From the NCBI GenBank assembly GCA_011392765.1, contig WYCW01000004.1:637846-701845 (forward strand): a stretch of 64,000 bases of DNA, in the 5' to 3' direction. Numbering within the stretch: the stretch's first letter is position 1; each line of letters begins with the position of its first letter. The notes under the pieces were generated by a model. That model searched no databases and was not told where the DNA came from. It worked only from the letters and a program-made list of their open reading frames with translations. The stretch comes from Candidatus Thiosymbion ectosymbiont of Catanema sp. Cochon2018 (GTDB lineage: Bacteria > Pseudomonadota > Gammaproteobacteria > Chromatiales > Chromatiaceae). This document shows positions 1 to 14,383 of this stretch, in pieces. The position numbers and the translations under genes are program-made.

Positions 1-22
1 TCCTGTCTTGCTGCTCTGACAT
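1..22 (-). CDS. Start of the next pig-cluster gene (partial)
   Basis: An ATG on the minus strand at position 22 opens a frame (MSEQQDR...) that runs off the left edge. It lies 55 bp downstream of the pigI stop on the same strand. In Serratia the gene after pigI is pigJ, the ketosynthase of the bipyrrole branch, so this is the expected place for its start. Only seven codons are visible and the nearest purine-rich stretch is rather far upstream, so the assignment rests on synteny alone. Confidence 0.3.
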
Positions 23-77
23 GCCGGTTATCGTCGCCTTGCTACTGAGACTGTGAAAGAATTCGCCTTTCCCCGGG

Positions 78-1685
78 TCAGACGGCCCGCTCCGTCTGCG
101 GGGAGCCGGTCTGAACCACCATTCGTAGGAGAGCGGGATAGTCGATCTTTCCGTTCTGGTTCTTCGGCAGCTCGTCTAGGTGACGGACAAACCTCGGAAT
201 CATGTAGCGGGGCAGATGCTCCCCGCAGTGCTTCTTGATCTCGAGCGTTCCCGGCGGGGAAGCGGTTTGCGTGGTGCTGAAGAAGGCGACGATATTCCGG
301 GCCGACTCACCGCCGTCCACCACGACCGCCACCTCCGCTAGCTGTGGCATACGGAGCAACGTGGCTTCGATCTCTCCGAGCTCGACGCGGTTACCATTGA
401 TCTTGACCATGCGGTCCTTCCGTCCATGATAGAAAAACAGTGCGTCTTCCAACCCCACCAGATCGCCCGTGGCGTGACGCCCCTGGCGGTGGTTCTCATG
501 GTTGGCCGCATCATCGAGCCTCCAATAACCGGGAGTGACACAGCTGCCGGTGATGACCAGCTCGCCGATTTCTTGTTCTGCGTCGACCGGATTGCCGTTC
601 TCGTCGATGACCTCCGCCGTTTGTCCGGGGAGGGGCGAGCCGATATAGACCGGCTTGTCGCGCGCCAGGTCTTTTCCACGCACCCGATGAAACAGGCAGA
701 CGTTGGTTTCGGTCGGGCCATAGAGGTTGTAAAGCACACAAGAGGACGGCAGCGACTCGCGTAGCGTGCGAAGATGGCGGATCGGAAACACCTCACCGGC
801 AAACAATAGGTAACGCAAGGTGGCCGTGATCCCAGAATCGAGCGCCCGGGAGTCGACCAGAAGGGTCAACACCGAGGGGACGCTATACCAAACGGTGATG
901 CGGTGCCGCTGTAATCCGTCAAGCAGGGCTACCAGGTCTCGCTGCTCGGATTCTCTGACGATCCATACCGCGGCACCGACCGCCGCCGCGGCGAACAGAT
1001 CGAAGGTGCTGAGATCGAAGTGAAAGCCGGCATGGTTGGAAAAGACGTCGTGCTCGGACAGCTCGAGCTCACCGGTAGCCCAGGCGATAAAGGTGTGCAG
1101 GTTGCTGTAGCTGATGCACACGCCTTTGGGCACGCCGGTGGAACCGGAGGTGAACAGGATGGCCGCGATATCGTCGCCCGTTCGCTCCACGGGCTTGCCT
1201 TCGCCGGCGCCCTCCGATTGGTCGAGCTCCGCGGTGGAAACCAGCGTCGCTCGTCCGTTCCATGCGACCGAGGTAGATTCCCCATCGGCATCCACCAGGA
1301 TCACCAGCCGTAGCGTCTCCGGGGCAAGTCCCTCGAGCTGCGCCCAACGTTTGCTGTCGGTCACCAACACCGTGGGTCGGGCACTGGCGAGGATCTTCTC
1401 GGCGCGCGCCGCGGGCTGCATACCATCCATGGGGACGTAGGTCCCACCAGCCTCCATCGCCGCGTACAAACCGACCACGTACTCCGGACGTTTGGGCAAC
1501 CAGATTGCGACCCGGTCTCCTGGAGCGAGGCCGTTGCGCACGAGAAAAGTCGCCCACCGGCGTACCCTTGCATAGAGCTCGCGATAGGTGGTCTCGTCCT
1601 CCCCGACCAAAGCCCGACGGGCGGGAAATCGGTCAGCCGCCTGCCGCAAATAGGAGACGACCGGGATGATCTCTGTCTTGTTCAC
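78..1685 (-). CDS. pigI: PigI-like L-proline AMP ligase
   Basis: This 535-aa adenylation enzyme is expected to activate L-proline as prolyl-AMP and load it on the carrier protein PigG, the first step of the bipyrrole branch of prodigiosin synthesis. The sequence shows the adenylate-forming core motif TSGSTG (residues 179-184), an ATP-binding GDL motif, the hinge GRKDRMVKINGNRVE and the C-terminal catalytic lysine in NQNGK (about K513). The start is GTG with GAGGAAT upstream, 37 bp after pigH. It is the last complete gene of the block. As a free-standing adenylation domain its proline specificity is inferred from the pig gene order; other amino acids cannot be excluded by eye. Confidence 0.88.
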   Translation of the reverse strand: MNKTEIIPVVSYLRQAADRFPARRALVGEDETTYRELYARVRRWATFLVRNGLAPGDRVAIWLPKRPEYVVGLYAAMEAGGTYVPMDGMQPAARAEKILASARPTVLVTDSKRWAQLEGLAPETLRLVILVDADGESTSVAWNGRATLVSTAELDQSEGAGEGKPVERTGDDIAAILFTSGSTGVPKGVCISYSNLHTFIAWATGELELSEHDVFSNHAGFHFDLSTFDLFAAAAVGAAVWIVRESEQRDLVALLDGLQRHRITVWYSVPSVLTLLVDSRALDSGITATLRYLLFAGEVFPIRHLRTLRESLPSSCVLYNLYGPTETNVCLFHRVRGKDLARDKPVYIGSPLPGQTAEVIDENGNPVDAEQEIGELVITGSCVTPGYWRLDDAANHENHRQGRHATGDLVGLEDALFFYHGRKDRMVKINGNRVELGEIEATLLRMPQLAEVAVVVDGGESARNIVAFFSTTQTASPPGTLEIKKHCGEHLPRYMIPRFVRHLDELPKNQNGKIDYPALLRMVVQTGSPQTERAV

Positions 1686-1722
1686 GGCTATTCCTCACCA
1701 CGGGTGTCGATATCGTTCGGGA

Positions 1723-4023
1723 TCAATGACGCGTGACCGCAATCCCCGTTTCCTCCGCTGCGTCCAGCAGGATCTGCGCGGCAAGATCCAGATCCTCCGT
1801 CGTGTGCTCACTGGTGACGCTGATCCGCAGACGCGCGTCGCCGACGGCTACTCCCGGGAACACGACGGTCTGGCAATACATACCGCGTGCCCTGACGGCG
1901 CGCCCGAATTCAAGCGTCTTCTTGTCATCGCCCACGACCACCGGAATGATGGCGCTGTTGGACCGTTCCAGGTCGAAGCCGGCCTCCTGCAAGTGGCCCC
2001 TCAGGTAATGGATGTTGTTCCACAACCGCTCCAATCGCTGCGGCTCGCGAGCCATCACATCGACGGAGACGATCATGCCGGCTACCACGGGTGCGGGGAC
2101 GGTAGCGGCAAACACATAGGAATTGGAGTAAAAACGCAGATACTCGATAACGTCCTCGTCACCGCATACGAAACCTCCGATCCCGGCAAGCGCCTTGCTC
2201 AGGGTGCCGAGCTCCAGGTCGACTGCCCCTTTCAGATTAAAATGTTCGGCGGTTCCGGAGCCCGTCTTTCCCAACACACCGGTGGCGTGTGCATCGTCCA
2301 CCAGGACCCGGGCACCGAAACGCCGGGCCAGCTCCAGCAGGCGCGGCAGGTCGAGGATGTCACCATGCATGGAGAAGACGCCATCGGTGACGATCAGCCT
2401 GCCGCCCTCGTGATCCGAATGCTTGCGCAGGGCAGTCTCCAAGCTCTCCATGGAGTGGGCGTAGATCTTGCGCTGCGCACCCGACAGCTTGCAGCCGTCC
2501 TGGATACTCATGTGATTGATGCCGTCGGTGAAGACCAGATCCCGGCGCCCGGCCAGGGCCGAGATGCAACCCAGATTCGCGGAGTATCCCGACGGATACA
2601 GGATGCAGGCCTCGCGCTTCTTCAAATCGGCGAGGCGACGCTCGAGCTCCTTGTGCAGCCTGTTCGTCCCGCCAATGATGCGGCAGCCGGTGTTGGTCGC
2701 GCCGTATTTTCGCGCGGCATCCGCAATGGCCGCGATCACGTCGGGGTGATTGGCCAGTCCCAGGTAGTTGTTGGAGGCAAACATCAGGAACTCCCGACGC
2801 TTGCCGGTAATCTCGTCATAGATCACGGCGCGGTTGCGGCATTGGGATTCCAGGGGCATGCCGTACCAGTACAACTGCGCCTGTTGCTTCCCGCGGTAGA
2901 ACTTGCGGAATTCCCGCGCCTTGTGGAACAGGTCCCGATGCGGCAGGTCGACGAAATCCTGCATGGTACGGGGATCGTCGTCCTGGGATACGGCGTTGCT
3001 CGCTTGCCGTACGCTGCCGGAATCGATCTTCTCCAGCTGATGTTGGCGGACCGCTCTCACGTACTGCAGGAGCTTTTCCGGTGTGTCGCAATCCACGAGG
3101 CGAACGGCATCCGGGATTCCTTGCGTATCACGCAACGATTGGTAGAAACCACCGATCTCCTTCCCGGAGATCCCACGGGCGGAAAAGCTCAGCCCATCGA
3201 TTTGCAGCTGTGTTGCGCTCCCATTGACCGGTGTGGGATCGGCGTCCGCCCGGACAACTCGCTCGATGAGGGCAGACACTGTGTCATCGGCGACGGCATC
3301 GGTGGTCTCACTGCCACTGCCCCCCGCATCCGTGCTCGCAGGATTGCCATCGAGGCGGCCGGCGTTCCCCTGGTTGTTGCCCTCCGCATCCGCGCCCGCA
3401 GTTTCGGCTGCGACAACCACCCCGCGCGGGGGCGGTGGAGACTCTCCCGGCACGGAGCGAAGATGGTCGATCACCTCTCCGATAGTGTTTACTCCGGGAA
3501 AGGCGACCGACTCGACGCCCCGCAGTTTCGGTAGCTCCGCCAGGACCATGCCGTGGGTCACCGAATCGATGCCCAGATCACCCTCCAGATCAGCGTCCAG
3601 GGACAGCTCTTCCCGGGAATAGCCGGTGTGGTGCTGGTAGACCTCCAGCACCGCATCGCACAGCCAATCGTGCTCGGTCGACTGCGCAGCCGGCGTAGCG
3701 GGCGAGGCCGTCGCCCCGGCGACCGTTGCCGTAAGCGCAACCGTGTCTTTGCCTTCGGCAGTCAGCCGCTGCTCCACGTGAGAGACCAACTGCCCGATGT
3801 TGCTCAGGTTGGGCTGTACGCCGCGATCATCCAACTCCAATTTCTGATAGATGTCCGCCTGGATGGACGCCAGAATGATCGAATCGATACCGAGATCGCC
3901 TTCGATATCCGCCTCCGGATCGATGTCGTCGCGCGCGTACTCGGTATGGGCTTGAAACACCGATAGGATCGTCTCTCGCAGCGCATCCTCGGTAGCGGCT
4001 CGAACAGGGGCTTGTATCGTCAT
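1723..4023 (-). CDS. pigH: PigH-like bipyrrole synthase (ACP-ACP-oxoamine synthase)
   Basis: This 766-aa protein has two N-terminal acyl-carrier domains with phosphopantetheine serines in GIDS (about S48 and S154), a low-complexity linker (about 200-260), and a C-terminal PLP-dependent alpha-oxoamine synthase (about 385-766). The PLP lysine is in GTLSKALAG (about K610) and the cofactor aspartate in VDDAHATG. In the known pathway malonyl-PigH is joined to pyrrolyl-PigJ, then condensed with serine to give 4-hydroxy-2,2'-bipyrrole-5-methanol. Domain order and length fit PigH. Its ATG overlaps the pigG stop (ATGA), so the two are probably translationally coupled. Confidence 0.93.
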   Translation of the reverse strand: MTIQAPVRAATEDALRETILSVFQAHTEYARDDIDPEADIEGDLGIDSIILASIQADIYQKLELDDRGVQPNLSNIGQLVSHVEQRLTAEGKDTVALTATVAGATASPATPAAQSTEHDWLCDAVLEVYQHHTGYSREELSLDADLEGDLGIDSVTHGMVLAELPKLRGVESVAFPGVNTIGEVIDHLRSVPGESPPPPRGVVVAAETAGADAEGNNQGNAGRLDGNPASTDAGGSGSETTDAVADDTVSALIERVVRADADPTPVNGSATQLQIDGLSFSARGISGKEIGGFYQSLRDTQGIPDAVRLVDCDTPEKLLQYVRAVRQHQLEKIDSGSVRQASNAVSQDDDPRTMQDFVDLPHRDLFHKAREFRKFYRGKQQAQLYWYGMPLESQCRNRAVIYDEITGKRREFLMFASNNYLGLANHPDVIAAIADAARKYGATNTGCRIIGGTNRLHKELERRLADLKKREACILYPSGYSANLGCISALAGRRDLVFTDGINHMSIQDGCKLSGAQRKIYAHSMESLETALRKHSDHEGGRLIVTDGVFSMHGDILDLPRLLELARRFGARVLVDDAHATGVLGKTGSGTAEHFNLKGAVDLELGTLSKALAGIGGFVCGDEDVIEYLRFYSNSYVFAATVPAPVVAGMIVSVDVMAREPQRLERLWNNIHYLRGHLQEAGFDLERSNSAIIPVVVGDDKKTLEFGRAVRARGMYCQTVVFPGVAVGDARLRISVTSEHTTEDLDLAAQILLDAAEETGIAVTRH

Positions 4024-4304
4024 GAGAGTGACCTCGCGCTGGAAACCGAACCTGGGATCGACTGCCGGTTCTGCAGCCGCCCGACCAGATCGACCATCTC
4101 CCGCACGGAGGCGAAGTTTGCCGGGGTCACTTCCTGCAGCGGGACCGCCACTCCGGTTTCTCTGCGCAGCATTTCCACCAGGTCGAACAGAGAGGCGGAA
4201 TCGATGATGTTGAGCTCGAGCAAAGGTGTCTCGGTGGTGAATTGCTCCCCTTCGGAATCCAGATAGTTCTCAGCGATATGGTCGAGGATGATCTGTGTCA
4301 ACAT
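4020..4304 (-). CDS. pigG: PigG-like peptidyl carrier protein
   Basis: This 94-aa carrier protein accepts prolyl from PigI; the bound proline is then oxidised by PigA to pyrrole-2-carboxyl. The attachment serine is in LNIIDSASLFDLV (about residue 36), a DSxS form of the usual site. GAGGAAT sits eight bases before the ATG. The gene lies 45 bp after pigF and overlaps pigH by four bases. Size, motif and place between pigF and pigH leave little doubt. Confidence 0.9.
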   Translation of the reverse strand: MLTQIILDHIAENYLDSEGEQFTTETPLLELNIIDSASLFDLVEMLRRETGVAVPLQEVTPANFASVREMVDLVGRLQNRQSIPGSVSSARSLS

Positions 4305-4349
4305 GGTGATTCCTCGTCGGTTGGCTCCTCGCCCATCGGCGACGAACAG

Positions 4350-5372
4350 TTACGCGGCCTTTTCCCCGCAGAACAGCGTTCGGGGACCTGGGATATCCAG
4401 CAGCTGCACGTTGGTGAAGCCTGCGGCGCGAAAGCGATCCAGATATTGCCGATTGGTCGCTTCGACCCCGCCGTCGGTGGAAACCAACATGTTGATAGAC
4501 AGTAACGAGGTGAACAAAGGACCGCTCTCGTCGTCGCTCAGCGGCGTTTCCGAGGCGATGAAGGCGCCGCCCGGAGGCAATGCGTCGTAGATGTGGCCCA
4601 GGATTTTCGCCTGCGTCCGGGGGGCGTAGTCGTGCAATGTCCAGCCGAGGTGAATGAGGTCGTATTCCTGTCCGGGAATGTCACCGCCGATCACATCGCC
4701 TTCCAACACGCGGATGCGTGCGGCATGGTTGCTGGACATGATCTTTTCGCGCACAAAGCCGGCTGCTTGCGGCAGCTCGCAGATACCGATCTTGAGCTCC
4801 GGATAACGATCCGCCACCGCCAGCGGCAGGGTCCCGATGCCGCTGCCGATGTCCAGGAACCTGCGGTACCTGGAGAAATCAAACGCCTGCAGTATCCCGT
4901 CGATGAAGGGTTTGGCGAAGATGCCCAGGAACTCCTGGAAATCCACCACGTCATTCGGGTTCTGATAGAGGATGTCGAACCAGCTTCGAGCGTCGCCGAA
5001 TACGGCGAGACGTTGGTCCTTTCCTTCTCGGATCGCCGCGGCGGTGTTCGACCACAGCGGATAGAGGAAGGTGTCGATGTGGCGTGCCAGCCAGCCCAAC
5101 CACTCGGGAGAACTGCTCACCAGATATCGGCTCGCCGCCTCGCCGAGCCGGTAGTGCTCACCGTCTTTCAGGAGCAGTCCCAGCGCCGTCAGCGCGATGA
5201 GCAGGCGTTTGCCGGAATGCTCGGGGATGTCGTGGCGGGCGCACACCTGTCGGGCGGTTGCCGGACCCTCCGCGAGGGCGTCGAAGACACCCAGCTCGAG
5301 CGCCGAGGTGACGGCCTTGGCCTTGAAGAAGCCCATCATCCAATCGAGGATCTGTTCTTTGCCGGTTTCCAT
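4350..5372 (-). CDS. pigF: PigF-like O-methyltransferase
   Basis: This 340-aa class I SAM methyltransferase has an N-terminal winged-helix dimerisation region (ALELGVFDALAEG) and a C-terminal Rossmann fold with motif I LDIGSGIGTLPLAVA and the acidic motif II ICELP. A histidine-aspartate pair (TLHDY) sits where the catalytic base of the family lies. In prodigiosin synthesis PigF methylates 4-hydroxy-bipyrrole-carbaldehyde to the methoxy form (MBC). The gene starts 12 bp after pigE with an AGAGGG ribosome site. Related antibiotic O-methyltransferases look alike, so the substrate comes from the neighbourhood. Confidence 0.88.
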   Translation of the reverse strand: METGKEQILDWMMGFFKAKAVTSALELGVFDALAEGPATARQVCARHDIPEHSGKRLLIALTALGLLLKDGEHYRLGEAASRYLVSSSPEWLGWLARHIDTFLYPLWSNTAAAIREGKDQRLAVFGDARSWFDILYQNPNDVVDFQEFLGIFAKPFIDGILQAFDFSRYRRFLDIGSGIGTLPLAVADRYPELKIGICELPQAAGFVREKIMSSNHAARIRVLEGDVIGGDIPGQEYDLIHLGWTLHDYAPRTQAKILGHIYDALPPGGAFIASETPLSDDESGPLFTSLLSINMLVSTDGGVEATNRQYLDRFRAAGFTNVQLLDIPGPRTLFCGEKAA

Positions 5373-5384
5373 GGTCGAGCCCTC

Positions 5385-10351
<4,967 letters not shown>

Positions 10352-10431
10352 GGTGTCTTTCCCCCGTTTATCGCATTCGGCGATCGGCGTTTCGATCATT
10401 AATAACTTCATAAGGGAAGCAAGTCACTAAC

Positions 10432-10665
10432 TGCAAATTGCGCAATTGTTTCGCTTCGGAGTTGTCTCCGCTGTAGCGTGCTCCGGACCGCAGTTTCTAT
10501 TCGATATCAGCTATTTTCCAATAGGCTCCACGAATCAAACGGCGATCCATTCACTTGAGTTGTTAATCGGAAGTCTAGTCCCTGCGGAGGCATTGTCAAG
10601 GGCGATAAAAAATCTTAATGAGACGTCAATCAGCGGGGTGAGCACGCATAAAATTATATTGTGAT
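10432..10665 (-). repeat. Promoter/leader duplication, copy 1 (upstream of pigD)
   Basis: About 234 bp upstream of pigD is clearly homologous to 14384-14620 upstream of pigC, by eye roughly four bases in five. The most conserved part runs from TATCACAATATAATTTTAT through an A/T-rich block and the promoter hexamers to GATATCGAATAGAA. Beyond that is a short hairpin (CGGAG-acaa-CTCCG) in the presumed leader. Confidence 0.85.
10572..10599 (-). promoter_or_regulatory. Predicted sigma-70 promoter of pigDEFGHI
   Basis: On the minus strand there is TTGACA, a 16-base spacer and TAGACT, preceded by an A/T-rich UP-like stretch (AAGATTTTTTATC). The same hexamers and spacing occur in the second copy before pigC. 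Transcription would start near 10565, leaving a leader of about 210 nt before the pigD ATG. Confidence 0.7.
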
Positions 10666-10711
10666 ATTTGATAAATAGACATTCGGGTCAAGTCCCGAAT
10701 AAAAACGCGCA

Positions 10712-10768
10712 ATGGACATCCACCTGCACGCCGATGCGACCGCAACCCCGAAGATCCGCCGCTACATT
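10712..10768 (+). pseudogene. N-terminal remnant of an IS481-type transposase
   Basis: The 19 codons MDIHLHADATATPKIRRYI match the usual opening of IS481-family integrases (MDIHLHARTTPKIR...) and then break off into unrelated sequence. It shows that an insertion element once sat between pigC and pigD. The assignment is from remembered family sequence and the stretch is short. Confidence 0.5.
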
Positions 10769-10868
10769 TTCGCTATCTTCAATCACCACCATGAGGGGCC
10801 AGCCATGGTTTTCAGGCCGATCCGGCTCACCGAGGGAAAAACCAACCTATTTTGTCAGGTTTTAAGAT

Positions 10869-11340
10869 ATGTATAGTCCCCGCTAGGGGATTTGTATACC
10901 CCTTGCCTCTTAGGGGGGTGTCGCAAAAGGTAATCCCTTCGGGGGGAAGGGACCGATTACTGCTGGCTTGGGTCCAATCAGGCGTATCGTTCTGCCGGCC
11001 TACTCCGAAACATCAGGCCGTCATTCCGGGTGGGACGCCGGAATCCAGGTGCCAGAGCAATGCCATTAAGTTAGCTGCTGGCCGCTTGTCGTAGGTTGGG
11101 CAAAGTCCGCCAAGGACGGTGGGCCATACCCAACAAACGGTGGATGTCGGGCACACCGCCGTGGACCACATGGACGGCATGCGGGTAGCCCAATAGACAA
11201 CATGGACAGTATGGACGGCATGGACCAGGGGGCACCCAGCGACCCCCGGTCCACGTGGTCCACTTAAGTCCATGGAGTCCACGGCGGATACCACCGAACC
11301 TACTCGCCTCAGCTCGTAGGTTGTGTAATGTCAACCGCCC
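10869..11340. other. Repeat-rich gap between pigD and pigC
   Basis: No gene is visible. The stretch holds a half MITE (a TTAGGGGGGTGTCGCAAAAGG end related to the element at 38063), a copy of the dispersed repeat containing GCCATTAAGTTAGCTGCTGG (about 11060-11092; other copies near 14806 and 38178), and a degenerate run of ATGGAC-type words at 11160-11290. Confidence 0.6.
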
Positions 11341-14034
11341 CTAATGAACCTGTTGTGTTCCCGGTCGCTCGATTCGCACGGTGCCCGAGTCCCCGTCCAA
11401 ATAGAGGAGGTCTCCGGTGCGAATGAGCCGGGTAGCGAGCTTGGTGTTGACGATTGCCGGAATGCCGTATTCCCGGGAAACAATCGAGCTGTGTGACAAC
11501 ATGGAGCCGACGTCTGCCACCACACCGGCTGCGAGTACGAACAGTGGTGTCCAGGAGGCATCCGTGTAAGGTGCAACCAAGATCTCCCCCTGGCGGAATT
11601 CCTCGGTTTGCCGGCTCAGGTCGGTGATGACTCGTGCGCGGGCTACGACGGCGCCCGGGCTTGCGCCGAGTCCCCGGATCAGATCCCTTTCCTTTTCGTC
11701 CGACACCGAGCTGCTGTCGCGCCGCGGGACATGGCCGCCGATGATGGCCATCGGCGGCTCCTCGGCACGCTGACTTGCCAGGTGCCGACGGCGGTTGCGC
11801 TCGATCAGGGTCTGCGCAAAGGCTTCGTGTGCAGGCTTGCGGCCCGCGACGTAGTCCCTGAACTCGTTGAAGTCGATGTAAGGCAGGTCGTCTATGCTCA
11901 CGCTGCCCTCGGCACTCAGGCGACGCAGCACCTCGACGATGATCGAACGGTAGAACCAGGTCTCCGTGATGAAGGTCGGACGGGTTGCCTCGCGGCGTTC
12001 CGCCGTCTTGGCATAGGCCGAGATGACGAAACGGAACGCCAGTCGCGCCTTGAGCGGCAGTCCGGCGAGAAGCCGTCTGGTATCTTCTTCGCGCTCCTTG
12101 TCGATTTTCTCCAGCCGTGGCTCCAAGCGGACGTCACTGGTGAGGTACATGCGAATGACCTGCAGCAGATAGCTCGGATCGTCGTGCCAACGCGGGATGC
12201 TCAGATCGAACTCCTGGTGCCCGCGCGAGCCGAAATCGCGCAGGAAGGCCGCAAATTCACCGTTCCGGAATTCGCGTCCCTCATCGTCCTTTTGCAAGGC
12301 ATCGACGAGCCGCTTGAGCGGCGTATCGAGAAACAACTGTTTGAGGGACGGCGAACGCTCGATCCCCTCCGCGAGGCCGCATACCCCCCGCGTGACCTCG
12401 ATGGTGCGCAGGTTGTTCATCGATGCCTTGAAACGGTTCTGCAGTCCCGCACCCTCCTGCCCCAACCATTTCTCGCACAGCTCCGACAAGGTGTCGTACA
12501 AGGCGAACGACTGCAGGAAAAACGGTACATAGGCTACGCAGCTGACTAAGAAATTGCGATCGATGCGCTCCAGCTCGGCGTCGAGTTCCGCCAAGCTCAT
12601 ATGGGCCAAGTCCAGCTCCAGGAAGCGCGCCGTCTCCTGTTCGCGTAGCGCCTCCATACGCCGAACTGTACGATCGGCGGTGAGCATGTTGCGTACCTGC
12701 GCGCCCAACCAATAGAGGCTGCTCTTGACGTATCGGAGGCCGGACACCGGTTTGCCGTAGGGATTGACGTAGCGCGAGAGGTCGAGGTCGTCGGTCGCGT
12801 AGCGCCGGGTGAACTTCATCGGATCGCGGGTCGGCGGACACTGGGTCAAGATCCGTGCCGAGGCGGAGATGTTGAGATAGACGTAACCCTGGATGTACCC
12901 CATGAACAGCCGGGAGTCGCAGAGCTCCAACAGACCCATGGTCTTCACCGCGGGACCATGAACCTGGTGCTGGTAGAAACGGCAGAAGGACAGCCCGAGC
13001 GGCGTCATCAGCCCGGTGACGATCTCACCGGTGTCCATGCGTGAGAACATTGCGTTCTCACGCCTGTGCTCATCGGGCTCATCCGGGTCGGCATAGAGCT
13101 TGCCGCCGGCCTTCGCGGCATCGACGGTGATGGGTCTTGCCTGCAGCAGCCAGATCTTTCCGTCCTTGATCGCCCATTCGATATCCATCTCCGTACCGTA
13201 GCGGCGGCGTACGGCATCGGCCTGGACGGCCAGCTCGACGGCCTCGGACGCGCTGAGCGTCGGCTCGTGCACCCGATCCTCCGGCACCGGACGGAGCGCG
13301 ACTTCACCGCTCTCACCGCGCACCGACATCACCGGCTTCTCGCGAACAGTAGACTCCTCGACCGCCATCTCGGCGGCGTCCACGACGAAGGTGTCGGCGG
13401 TAACCTTCCCCGATACCAACCCTTCTCCGAGGCCCCAGCAGGACTCGATGACTATGTGTCGGCGCTCGCCGGTGATCGGGTCGGCCGTAAACAGAACACC
13501 TGCCGCATCGGGGTCGATCATCTCCTGAATCACCACGGCGATCCCGGCCGGACGGGCCGGATCGGGATGGCGGGAATCCATGTACCCTTGGTAGGCGCGG
13601 GCCCGGTCGGCCCACAACGAGCCCCAGCAGCGTCTTACGCTGTCGAGGACCGCAGGTTCCCCTTCGACGTGAAGAAAGGTGTCGTACTGGCCGGCGAAAG
13701 ACTGGGTCGAACCGTCCTCGTTGAGCGCAGACGAGCGGACCGCTACTCGGGTACCACCGATCTGCGAATAGGCCCCGACGATTGCCTGGCGCAATGGCTG
13801 CGGGATCTCCGACTGCTCGATCCTGTGGCGGACCATCGACGGGGACAGGCCATCGCCGTTGCCGTCGATGCGATCGAGGAAGGACACGTAGGCGTCCACG
13901 GTCACGCAGTGGGCTTTCGGGACCGAAAAACCCGCACCTATAAGGGTGTTCAGTGAGTCGGCCTTTCCCCCAAGGCGCATCACATCCAGCTGCGGATCTC
14001 CGGACAACTCGACGACATAGGGCTCGCAATTCAT
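11341..14034 (-). CDS. pigC: PigC-like prodigiosin condensing enzyme
   Basis: This protein of about 897 aa resembles PEP synthase / pyruvate phosphate dikinase. It shows an N-terminal ATP-grasp region (LGGKADSLN, VRSSALNEDG, a GVLFTADP segment, LLQARPIT) and a C-terminal phospho-histidine domain (GSMLSHSSIVSREYGIPA, about H848). PigC is the enzyme that joins MBC and 2-methyl-3-amylpyrrole, using ATP. I place the start at 14034 (MNCEPYVVELSGD), where GGAGCG lies upstream; the frame stays open for 29 more codons without a ribosome site. Length agrees with the family (about 890). The gene has its own promoter copy about 490 bp upstream. Confidence 0.93.
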   Translation of the reverse strand: MNCEPYVVELSGDPQLDVMRLGGKADSLNTLIGAGFSVPKAHCVTVDAYVSFLDRIDGNGDGLSPSMVRHRIEQSEIPQPLRQAIVGAYSQIGGTRVAVRSSALNEDGSTQSFAGQYDTFLHVEGEPAVLDSVRRCWGSLWADRARAYQGYMDSRHPDPARPAGIAVVIQEMIDPDAAGVLFTADPITGERRHIVIESCWGLGEGLVSGKVTADTFVVDAAEMAVEESTVREKPVMSVRGESGEVALRPVPEDRVHEPTLSASEAVELAVQADAVRRRYGTEMDIEWAIKDGKIWLLQARPITVDAAKAGGKLYADPDEPDEHRRENAMFSRMDTGEIVTGLMTPLGLSFCRFYQHQVHGPAVKTMGLLELCDSRLFMGYIQGYVYLNISASARILTQCPPTRDPMKFTRRYATDDLDLSRYVNPYGKPVSGLRYVKSSLYWLGAQVRNMLTADRTVRRMEALREQETARFLELDLAHMSLAELDAELERIDRNFLVSCVAYVPFFLQSFALYDTLSELCEKWLGQEGAGLQNRFKASMNNLRTIEVTRGVCGLAEGIERSPSLKQLFLDTPLKRLVDALQKDDEGREFRNGEFAAFLRDFGSRGHQEFDLSIPRWHDDPSYLLQVIRMYLTSDVRLEPRLEKIDKEREEDTRRLLAGLPLKARLAFRFVISAYAKTAERREATRPTFITETWFYRSIIVEVLRRLSAEGSVSIDDLPYIDFNEFRDYVAGRKPAHEAFAQTLIERNRRRHLASQRAEEPPMAIIGGHVPRRDSSSVSDEKERDLIRGLGASPGAVVARARVITDLSRQTEEFRQGEILVAPYTDASWTPLFVLAAGVVADVGSMLSHSSIVSREYGIPAIVNTKLATRLIRTGDLLYLDGDSGTVRIERPGTQQVH

Positions 14035-14154
14035 GAGGTTCGCTCCGTTCAGTTTGGGAAACGAGCACCGATCATCCGACATCCATTCCGGCACCTGCTC
14101 CAGGGTATCCGCCTGGATCACCTTCTTGTTTTACTTATGTGTAGGACTCACTAA

Positions 14155-14325
14155 CGAGACTCCGCCTCAGACCGACGAGGCATGACCAACCGCACCGAAG
14201 AACCACGAATTAACACGAATAGACACGAATAGACACGAATATGATCTTTTAATGCCATTATTTTGGCTCTTACACGAATATCAATAATCATAATTCGTGT
14301 TTATTAGTGTGCATTCGTGGTTTGT
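14155..14325. repeat. Palindromic interspersed repeat in the pigC leader
   Basis: The left arm has tandem ACACGAAT-type words reading from ACCACGAAT (about 14200-14240) and the right arm has the inverse ending ATTCGTGGTT (about 14291-14321). The outer part (14155-14198) is the inverse of the segment found before caiB and sulP at about 35175-35223 and 38610-38663. It would be transcribed as part of the long pigC leader. Confidence 0.75.
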
Positions 14326-14383
14326 CAGTCGTGCACGCAAAATTTGACTCATTTGTAAAGCTCCGAATCCCTCAAGGATCCTA

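Noticed and set aside
1666..3534. Long plus-strand open frame of 622 aa opposite pigH
   Set aside because: It is the antisense of an unmistakable PigH gene, has no family-like composition and no ribosome site; such shadows are common in GC-rich DNA. The same holds for the long frames opposite pigF/E (4593-6233 and 6300-8123).
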